From Candidatus Moraniibacteriota bacterium (GTDB lineage Bacteria; Patescibacteriota; Minisyncoccia; Moranbacterales; UBA2206): a stretch of DNA of 11,994 nt. Position numbers and translations under genes: made by a program. A model generated the notes under the pieces. It was not told the DNA's origin and searched no databases. It worked only from the letters and a program-made list of their open reading frames with translations. Shown here piece after piece: positions 7,303 to 11,994 of this stretch; position 1 is the stretch's first letter; each line of letters begins with the position of its first letter. The stretch spans positions 1 to 11,994 of the forward strand of contig JAHFOP010000030.1 of assembly GCA_023261605.1 (NCBI GenBank), read 5' to 3'.

Positions 7303-7312
7303 TAAAAATATT

Positions 7313-8482
7313 ATGAACATTGGAGTATTTTTTGGTGGTAAAAGCCCAGAGCATGACGTGTCTATTATCACAGGAGAGCTAGTCATATCGGAATTGAAAA
7401 AAATGGGTATGCATGTCACGCCTATATATATAGGTAAAAATGGGGAGTGGTATATTGATGAAAGATTAGGAGAGCTTAAATTTTTTCAGAGCAAAGAAAA
7501 AAATGCAGCACTGAAAAATTTTGAGAAGTATGTCTTAAATTTGAAAGAGTCAATGGGTAAAATGGTTTTCAATAAGAAAGGTCTTTTGGTGACATCGAAT
7601 ATTGTGATTGACGTGGCTTTCCCGTGCTTCCATGGTTCGAATGGTGAAGATGGCACAATACAAGGGATGCTCGAGATGTTCAATGTGCCTTATGTTGGAT
7701 GCGACGTGGCATCCTCCGCTTTAGCTTTTGATAAAATTTTGACGAAATTGTTGTACCAAAGCTTAGATGTCCCGACAGCTAAATTCGTATATTTTAATGG
7801 CGCTGATTGGAAAAATAAAAAAGAGCAGCTTCTCACAGAAATAAAAACAAAATTACACTTTCCACTTTTTGTAAAACCGCCGCGCCTCGGTTCGTCCATT
7901 GGCATTACGCGCGCCAAAGATGAGAAAGAATTGGAATTTGGCATCGAACTGGCATTGCACTATGGCGAAAAGGTTTTGGTGGAAGATGGGGTGGAAAACT
8001 TGGCGGACATCACTTGCTGTGTCATTGGGAATGATGAATTGACGGCTTCTCTCGTCCAAGAGTCGGTTTTTGACAGCGAACTTTTCAATTTCGAAGAAAA
8101 ATATCTGAAAGATGGTGGCGCGCAGACTGGCAATGCCAAGAATAGCTTGATTATTCCGGCGCGGCTTGATGCAGAAATGACAAAAAAGGTTCAAGATATG
8201 GCCAAAGAAATATATAAAAGCATTGGTGCAAGTGGCATTGCTCGAGTAGATTTTCTTTTTGATAAAAAAGAAAACAAACTCTATGCCAATGAAATAAATC
8301 CTTTGCCCGGTACGGTCTATCATCATCTCTGGAAAGCTAGTGGTCTAGAGTTGAATGAGCTTTTGGAAAAACTTTTGCAATTCGCCAAAGAAAGATATAT
8401 AGCTAAAAACAAAATCACATACACCTTTAAAACTGATCTCATGGAGTTTGCCAATTCAGTGAAATTGAAAATGGAAAAGTAA
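7313..8482 (+). CDS. ddl: D-alanine--D-alanine ligase
   Basis: This ATP-grasp enzyme joins two D-alanines for the peptidoglycan stem and directly supplies MurF, encoded just upstream. I chose the ATG at 7313 (389 residues) because MNIGVFFGGKSPEHDVS is the family N-terminus; the longer frame from 7253 overlaps murF and adds nothing recognisable. Visible landmarks are E13 in SPEHDVS, CFHGSNGEDGTIQGMLE (105-121) and the ATP-grasp lysine/loop FVKPPRLGSSIG (186-197) with S194/S195. EKYL (262-265) carries the Tyr that marks D-Ala-D-Ala rather than D-Ala-D-Lac ligases. RVDFLF (311-316) and ANEINPLPGT (325-334) hold metal ligands. An insertion at about 45-90 and a C-terminal tail make it longer than E. 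coli DdlB. It is the last gene of the forward cluster, followed by a hairpin terminator. No Shine-Dalgarno is seen. Confidence 0.96.
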   Translation: MNIGVFFGGKSPEHDVSIITGELVISELKKMGMHVTPIYIGKNGEWYIDERLGELKFFQSKEKNAALKNFEKYVLNLKESMGKMVFNKKGLLVTSNIVIDVAFPCFHGSNGEDGTIQGMLEMFNVPYVGCDVASSALAFDKILTKLLYQSLDVPTAKFVYFNGADWKNKKEQLLTEIKTKLHFPLFVKPPRLGSSIGITRAKDEKELEFGIELALHYGEKVLVEDGVENLADITCCVIGNDELTASLVQESVFDSELFNFEEKYLKDGGAQTGNAKNSLIIPARLDAEMTKKVQDMAKEIYKSIGASGIARVDFLFDKKENKLYANEINPLPGTVYHHLWKASGLELNELLEKLLQFAKERYIAKNKITYTFKTDLMEFANSVKLKMEK

Positions 8483-8501
8483 GATTATTTTTTAGGAATA
8501 C

Positions 8502-8534
8502 AAAAAAACCACTCTTTTCCAAAAGTGGTTTTTT
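8502..8534. terminator. Bidirectional rho-independent terminator between ddl and rpsT
   Basis: The stem CCACT (8509-8513) pairs with AGTGG (8524-8528) and is extended by a run of A before it and T after it, giving 11 pairs in total (8503-8513 with 8524-8534) around a 10-base loop. Read in either direction it is a hairpin ending in a U-run. It sits about 20 bases after the ddl stop and 10 bases after the convergent rpsT stop, so it can end both transcripts. Confidence 0.85.
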
Positions 8535-8544
8535 GTATGTAAGC

Positions 8545-8817
8545 TTATTTTTTCAACGCCACCGCTTTCACGGTTTTATTGAGTCGGGACTTCATTCGTG
8601 CAGCAGTATTTTTGTGTAGGACTTTTTTTTGAGTGGCTTTGTCGATGGCTTTTATCGATTTTTTCAGAAATTCCTGAGATGCGACTACATCATTTTTCGC
8701 CAGAGATTCTTTAGTGGCTTTAATGGCGCTGCGGAAAGCTCCTTTGATTTTGCGATTCTTTTCCGTTTTCCTTTCAGTCACCCGCATATATTTCTTAGCA
8801 GATTCTTTGATTGGCAT
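8545..8817 (-). CDS. rpsT: Small ribosomal subunit protein S20 (bS20)
   Basis: S20 binds 16S rRNA early in 30S assembly. The 90-residue product is rich in Lys, Arg and Ala and entirely helical in character. It starts MPIKESAKKYMRVTERKTEKNRKIK, matching the family pattern of a basic N-terminus with xxSAKKxxR and a following RxxNxxxK, and ends with the HKNTAARMKSRLNKTVKA segment (S20 typically has xxxxNxAARxKSRLxxxI). The frame is open five codons further upstream to a TTG at 8832, but the ATG at 8817 matches the known S20 start and is preferred. There is no clear Shine-Dalgarno. The gene converges on ddl and shares its terminator. It is a single-gene unit, divergent from ruvA. Confidence 0.95.
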   Translation of the reverse strand: MPIKESAKKYMRVTERKTEKNRKIKGAFRSAIKATKESLAKNDVVASQEFLKKSIKAIDKATQKKVLHKNTAARMKSRLNKTVKAVALKK

Positions 8818-8830
8818 ATTCGCTTCGCTC

Positions 8831-8856
8831 AAGGTAAAAGTTAAAAGGTAAAAGTT
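8831..8856 (+). repeat. AT-rich direct repeat in the rpsT/ruvA spacer
   Basis: AAGGTAAAAGTT occurs at 8831-8842 and again at 8845-8856, with a further partial AAAGTTT copy at 8860-8866. The unit resembles the AT-rich tail (GAAAGTTAAAAGT) of the 50-base element found in mutM and femAB. It falls in what would be the 5' leader of rpsT. Similarity of short AT-rich words is weak evidence by itself. Confidence 0.5.
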
Positions 8857-8874
8857 TTAAAGTTTAGCTTGATA

Positions 8875-8904
8875 ATTTTAAGATTTAAATAAGTAAAAAG
8901 TAAA
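8875..8904 (-). promoter_or_regulatory. Candidate rpsT promoter
   Basis: On the minus strand, TTTACT (complement of 8899-8904) and TAAAAT (complement of 8875-8880) are separated by 18 bases. They match the sigma-70 hexamers at 4 of 6 and 5 of 6 positions. Transcription would start near 8868, giving a leader of about 50 bases before the ATG at 8817. The region is so AT-rich that chance matches are common. Confidence 0.3.
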
Positions 8905-8918
8905 GGTTTTTTACTTAT
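8889..8918. repeat. Perfect 11-base inverted repeat in the rpsT/ruvA spacer
   Basis: ATAAGTAAAAA (8889-8899) is mirrored by TTTTTACTTAT (8908-8918) around 8 bases. It is too AT-rich and lacks the layout of a terminator for either flanking gene. It overlaps the -35 box of the candidate rpsT promoter and lies about 25 bases upstream of the ruvA -35, so an operator role is possible but unproven. Confidence 0.45.
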
Positions 8919-8942
8919 CATTTGTAGCATGAGGAGAAATTT

Positions 8943-8971
8943 TTGGCAAGTGTCGGTTTCAATGCTAGAAT
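8943..8971 (+). promoter_or_regulatory. ruvA promoter, placed for a leaderless transcript
   Basis: TTGGCA (8943-8948) and TAGAAT (8966-8971) are exactly 17 bases apart; each matches the sigma-70 consensus at 5 of 6 positions. A TG one base before the -10 (8963-8964) makes it an extended -10. The -10 ends only six bases before the ruvA ATG (8978), so the expected start of transcription is at or within a base or two of the A of the ATG. Confidence 0.6.
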
Positions 8972-8977
8972 TGAAGC

Positions 8978-9550
8978 ATGATTGCAAAACTTACCGGAAA
9001 AATTGAATATCTGAAAAACAGCTACGCCGTGGTGGATGTGAGTGGTGTCGGATATAAGGTCAATCTCAGTGCGTACACTTTTGGCAAAGTGGCTGGCACG
9101 TCCGAAATTAGCCTTTTTATCCATACTTATGTGCGCGAAGACACCTTGGCGCTCTATGGTTTTTTGGTGCCGGAAGAACTGGAAATGTTTGAACTTCTGA
9201 TTTCCATTTCCGGCATCGGTCCAAAAGCCGGCATGAGCATTCTTTCCATTGCCACACCCAAAACTATCAAAACCGCGATTCTCAATGAAGATCCATCCAT
9301 TCTCACTAAAGTTTCCGGCATCGGCAAAAAAACAGCTGAGCGGGTGATTTTGGAATTGCAAAACAAAGTGGCCGATATTTCAGTGGGCGACAAAGAAGAA
9401 GCCACAATCGACGTGGATTCGATTGAAGCCTTGATGACGATGGGTTATTCCAATACTGAAGCCCGCGATGCATTGAAAAATGTGCCGGTTGATATTAAAG
9501 ATGTAGGGGATAGGATAAAGACGGCTCTGAAGAATTTGGGGAAAAGATAG
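8978..9550 (+). CDS. ruvA: Holliday junction branch migration protein RuvA
   Basis: RuvA binds four-way DNA junctions as a tetramer and loads the RuvB motor. The 190-residue product shows all three domains. An N-terminal OB fold (about 1-64) starts MIAKLTGKIEYLKNSYAVVDVSGVGYKVNLS. Tandem helix-hairpin-helix motifs follow, SGIGPKAGMSILS (about 78-90) and SGIGKKTAERVILEL (about 113-127). The flexible acidic linker (about 128-145) leads to the C-terminal RuvB-contacting helix bundle (SIEALMTMGYSNTEARDAL...). Length is close to the usual 190-205. The ATG is fixed by the family N-terminus. ruvB and ruvC are not in the window. It is divergent from rpsT and is followed after 17 bases by an MFS gene. 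Confidence 0.97.
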   Translation: MIAKLTGKIEYLKNSYAVVDVSGVGYKVNLSAYTFGKVAGTSEISLFIHTYVREDTLALYGFLVPEELEMFELLISISGIGPKAGMSILSIATPKTIKTAILNEDPSILTKVSGIGKKTAERVILELQNKVADISVGDKEEATIDVDSIEALMTMGYSNTEARDALKNVPVDIKDVGDRIKTALKNLGKR

Positions 9551-9567
9551 AAATATAACTGAAAAAT

Positions 9568-10809
9568 ATGCCTAATTTAAATCATCTATATAGTCATATA
9601 AAAAAATATGGTTCACGCCATCAATCTTTGTATTTCCTAAGCATCATGCTTTTTTTCTTTGCCATTTTTGACGGCATAATTTCATATATAACCCCTTTGA
9701 TGTTGACGGAAAAAGGCTTCTCTGACACTGCGATGGGCGTTATCATAGGTAGCTCCTCAATTTTTGGAGCATTTTTTGATTTTATCTTTTGTAGATTTTT
9801 CAAAAATACTACTTATCGAAGAGTCTTTATGCTGATGTTTATTGTTTGCTTTTTTTATCCATTAATTCTTTGGAAAGCTAAAATGACTTGGCTTTTTGTG
9901 GTAGCAATGGCTATCTGGGGTGTATATTATGATCTGTATAATTATGGAACATTTGATTTTGTTGGAAGACACACAAAAAAGGAAGAACATTCTTCAAGTT
10001 TCGGAGTGATACAAGTGTTTAAATCTCTAGGAGCTATCATCGCTCCACTAGTGGCTGGGTTTACTATAATTTCAGCGGTTACATTTGGATCAATAATGCT
10101 CACTTGGCTTTTCCTGGGTATCTCAATTCTTTTATTCATAGCGCTTTTGATCCAAACAAGAAATGAAAAAAATTATTATCATGAAGGTGAATGCTGCACG
10201 ATAAATTCTTCTGGAAAAATTTTGGTCATGTTTAAAATTTCAAAAATAATTTTTCCTGCGTTGATTGTAACTATGATGCTATGTGTAGTTGAAGCATTTT
10301 TTTGGACCATCGGGCCAATCTATGCCAGCGAATTGAATCTTGGCCAATGGAGCGGACTACTTGTTATGGCCGATGCCATACCAGTGGTTCTTTTTGGATG
10401 GTATGTGGGCAATTTGACCAACAAGTTAGGCAAGAAAAAAACTGCTTATGTCACTTTTCTTCTAGGATCGCTGACACTGATTCTTTTCATATATGCTGGG
10501 AGTAGCGCTATGCCAGCTGTGGCACTGACATTTATCCAAGCTTGCTTTTTAGGATTGTCTATGCCAGCTATAAGTAGTGCCTACGCTGATTATATCTCGG
10601 AAAATCCTGAGCTTGAAAGTGAAATTGAAGCGGCAGAAGACCTTTCTGTTAATATGGGATATGTTATCGGCCCGATGCTCGCTGGAGTCATGGCAGATGC
10701 ACTGGGCTATCATAATAGCTTTGGGCTGTTGGGAATAGCTGGTGTGATTATTGCCCTTCTTCTTCTAAAATTTGCCCCAAAGCATATCAGCATTAGAAAA
10801 AGTCAATAG
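9568..10809 (+). CDS. Major facilitator superfamily (MFS) transporter, substrate unknown
   Basis: A 413-residue polytopic membrane protein with about 12 hydrophobic segments in two halves; the hydrophilic central loop (about 193-216, NEKNYYHEGECCTINSSGK) contains a Cys pair. In the second half NLTNKLGKKKTAY occupies the MFS motif A loop between TM8 and TM9. An acidic stretch (SENPELESEIEAAEDL, about 350-365) precedes NMGYVIGPMLAGVMADALG, a segment seen in TM11 of drug/sugar exporters of this superfamily. The substrate cannot be told. It begins 17 bases after ruvA, so it may be read from the ruvA promoter, and ends 25 bases before femAB. No Shine-Dalgarno; TATAAC (9554-9559) lies just ahead of the ATG but lacks a matching -35. 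Confidence 0.87.
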   Translation: MPNLNHLYSHIKKYGSRHQSLYFLSIMLFFFAIFDGIISYITPLMLTEKGFSDTAMGVIIGSSSIFGAFFDFIFCRFFKNTTYRRVFMLMFIVCFFYPLILWKAKMTWLFVVAMAIWGVYYDLYNYGTFDFVGRHTKKEEHSSSFGVIQVFKSLGAIIAPLVAGFTIISAVTFGSIMLTWLFLGISILLFIALLIQTRNEKNYYHEGECCTINSSGKILVMFKISKIIFPALIVTMMLCVVEAFFWTIGPIYASELNLGQWSGLLVMADAIPVVLFGWYVGNLTNKLGKKKTAYVTFLLGSLTLILFIYAGSSAMPAVALTFIQACFLGLSMPAISSAYADYISENPELESEIEAAEDLSVNMGYVIGPMLAGVMADALGYHNSFGLLGIAGVIIALLLLKFAPKHISIRKSQ

Positions 10810-10834
10810 CGGAAGAAAAATAACATATTAAACT

Positions 10835-11842
10835 ATGCTAAATAACCCAGAAAAATTCATTCAAGCCAATTCGCCGGATGGCGGCTTTTTGCAATCGGAA
10901 GAATGGCGGTCTTTTCAGGAGGCGGTGGGACGAAAAACGTATAACATTTCTTCTGATGGTTTTTGGGCGAATATTGTTGAGCATACTTTGCCGGCAGTGG
11001 GGAAGTATTTTTATGTGCCGCGCGGACCAATTTTTTTAAAAAATAATAATCTTGATCAACTTTTGGATTTAGCAAAAAAAGAAAAAGCTAGTTGGATTCG
11101 AGTGGATGTGGAAAACGAGGAGAAGCTGGAAATATTAAAGAATGAATTTCCTGGGCATATTGAAAAAGCGCCGCATAATGTGCAGCCGAAGGAAGTTTTT
11201 ATTATTGATATTACAAAAACTGATGAGGAGATTTTGCTCGAAATGAAAAGCAAAACAAGATATAATATTCGATTGGCAGAGAAAAAAGATGTAAAAGTTT
11301 TTGCATCAAGAGAAGAAAAGTATGTAAATGAATTTTTGCGCTTGGTGAATGTGACGGCGAAGCGGGATGGGATCACTGCGCATCCGGAAAGTTATTATCG
11401 AAAAATGATAGAAGTGATTTCGAGTAATATTTTGAAATTGTATGTGGCGGAATATGAAGGAAAAATTATCGCAGCTAATCTAGTATTATTTTACGGCAAT
11501 ACGTGCACATATATGCACGGGGCATCGGATGATGAGGTTCGTAATGTCATGGCACCATATTTGTTACAGTGGACTCAAATCAAGGATGCTAAAAAAATGG
11601 GATGTACGAGGTATGATTTTGGAGGAGTTAAAATAATTAAAAGTGAAAAGTTACCTGCCTCGCCGGCCGGCAGGAAAGTTAAAAGTTATAATAAGTCGTG
11701 GGCGGGGATTACGCGGTTTAAGACGGGATTTTCACCCAATATGATGGTGACGCGATTTATCGGCAGTTATGATATAATTATAAACTTAAAAGTGTATTGG
11801 TTATACAGAAGTATTCAGAAAATAAAGAGTTTTATGAAATAA
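10835..11842 (+). CDS. FemAB-type peptidoglycan bridge aminoacyltransferase
   Basis: FemABX enzymes use aminoacyl-tRNA to attach amino acids to the stem peptide of lipid-linked or nucleotide peptidoglycan precursors; the fold is a double GNAT domain. The 335-residue product carries family landmarks: SEEWRSFQEAVG near the N-terminus (21-32), YVPRGPIF (60-67), the MKSKTRYNIRLAEKKDV segment (137-153), the HPESYYRKM region (183-191), LYVAEYEGKIIAANLVLFYGNTCTYMHGASDD (202-233) and RYDFGGV...SWAGITRFKTGF (259-299). The break in the last motif contains LPASPAGRKVKS (273-284), encoded by copy 2 of the 50-base element, in the loop that normally links YDFxG to the WAGxxRFK segment. The amino acid donor cannot be predicted. 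Eight bases separate it from the MurE-like gene. Confidence 0.88.
   Translation: MLNNPEKFIQANSPDGGFLQSEEWRSFQEAVGRKTYNISSDGFWANIVEHTLPAVGKYFYVPRGPIFLKNNNLDQLLDLAKKEKASWIRVDVENEEKLEILKNEFPGHIEKAPHNVQPKEVFIIDITKTDEEILLEMKSKTRYNIRLAEKKDVKVFASREEKYVNEFLRLVNVTAKRDGITAHPESYYRKMIEVISSNILKLYVAEYEGKIIAANLVLFYGNTCTYMHGASDDEVRNVMAPYLLQWTQIKDAKKMGCTRYDFGGVKIIKSEKLPASPAGRKVKSYNKSWAGITRFKTGFSPNMMVTRFIGSYDIIINLKVYWLYRSIQKIKSFMK
11637..11686 (+). repeat. 50-base dispersed palindromic element, copy 2 (inside femAB)
   Basis: It has the same layout as copy 1 (2344-2393): an AT-rich lead, GTTACCTGCCTCGC (11650-11663), a variable ten-base stretch, then GAAAGTTAAAAGT (11674-11686). The core palindrome here pairs CCTGCC (11654-11659) with GGCAGG (11669-11674) around GCCGGCC-rich sequence. 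The six differences from copy 1 are three in the lead and three in the ten-base stretch. It is in frame and encodes LPASPAGRKVKS. Confidence 0.85.
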
Positions 11843-11850
11843 TAAATATT

Positions 11851-11994
11851 ATGAAGAAACTCATTCCGCAAAAGTTGAAAAACTACTATCATCTGGTGCA
11901 GGCTGTGGTTGCCCATGTTTGGTATGGTTTTCCGTCGCGGCATATCAAAATTATCGGGGTGACGGGCACTAATGGTAAGACGACAACAGTGCAG
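11851..11994 (+). CDS. MurE-like Mur ligase, N-terminal fragment (runs off the window)
   Basis: Only 48 codons are visible. A short basic and amphipathic lead (MKKLIPQKLKNYYHLVQAVVAHVWYGFPSR, residues 1-30) runs straight into the ATP-binding loop GVTGTNGKTTT (36-46) of the Mur ligase family. The TNGKTTT wording is typical of MurE and tripeptide synthetases, and of MurT, rather than MurF. In classical MurE the P-loop comes after a domain of roughly 100 residues; here that domain is missing. The ATG at 11851 follows the femAB stop by eight bases and has no Shine-Dalgarno. MurE-like is my first choice from context; MurT is the main alternative, and the missing C-terminal part would decide. Confidence 0.75.
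   Translation, partial: MKKLIPQKLKNYYHLVQAVVAHVWYGFPSRHIKIIGVTGTNGKTTTVQ

Noticed and set aside
7253..7312. Upstream extension of ddl to a start at 7253
   Set aside because: It overlaps the end of murF, and MNIGVFFGGKSPEHD at 7313 is the recognised Ddl N-terminus.
7421..7434. Perfect 14-base palindrome CCTATATATATAGG in ddl
   Set aside because: It is mostly alternating TA, which is palindromic by nature, and it encodes the ordinary Ddl segment TPIYIGKNG; there is no sign of an insertion.
8928..8981. Possible short leader ORF before ruvA, with GAGGAG upstream of a TTG at 8943 and a TGA overlapping the ruvA ATG
   Set aside because: The 12-codon product resembles nothing, the TTG lies in the -35 box of a good promoter, and the expected transcript starts after it.
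1..11994. CRISPR arrays, tRNA or rRNA genes, transposases, toxin-antitoxin or defence genes
   Set aside because: I looked for regularly spaced repeats, cloverleaf sequences and the relevant protein motifs on both strands and saw none.

Overview
The window looks like a piece of a small-genome bacterium of the Candidate Phyla Radiation, probably Parcubacteria/Patescibacteria. This is inferred from gene style and order: short spacers, almost no Shine-Dalgarno sequences, Mur ligases lacking their usual first domain, a DUF3048 envelope protein, and a FemAB-type transferase next to a short MurE-like ligase. No rRNA or other phylogenetic marker settles it. Translation fits the standard bacterial code: the reverse-strand MFS gene ends at TGA, and no gene needs TGA as a sense codon.

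Layout. The left edge holds the polymerase-domain end of DNA polymerase I (+), converging on a reverse-strand MFS transporter. A short divergent spacer (2046-2096) leads into a tight six-gene forward cluster: mutM (base-excision repair), a DUF3048/YerB-like membrane-anchored protein, holA (clamp-loader delta), an alpha/beta hydrolase, a membrane-anchored MurF-like ligase and ddl. The cluster ends at a hairpin (about 8502-8534) that can also serve the convergent rpsT (ribosomal protein S20). A 160-base AT-rich spacer with short direct repeats and an inverted repeat separates rpsT from divergent ruvA. ruvA has a good promoter placed so that its mRNA should be leaderless. A second MFS transporter, a FemAB-type aminoacyltransferase and the first 48 codons of a MurE-like ligase follow.

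How the genes work together. Two themes are interleaved: DNA replication and repair (polA, mutM, holA, ruvA) and cell-wall building (ddl makes D-Ala-D-Ala, MurF adds it to the UDP-MurNAc tripeptide, the MurE-like ligase acts a step earlier, and FemAB would modify the peptide stem or bridge). DUF3048 and the two MFS carriers belong to the envelope but have unknown substrates.

Most unusual signal. A 50-base element occurs twice, about 9.3 kb apart, inside two unrelated genes (mutM and femAB). I count 44 of 50 identical positions. The copies have the same length and reading phase, and both encode LPAS(Q/P)AGRKVKS in a surface-loop position. The core is a GC-rich palindrome in an AT-rich tail, and related AT-rich tail sequence appears in the rpsT/ruvA spacer. 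Two further GC-rich palindromes lie inside holA and the hydrolase gene. This resembles the protein-invading palindromic elements known from Rickettsia and is the best candidate for something undescribed. I found no CRISPR array, tRNA, rRNA, transposase or recognisable defence system.
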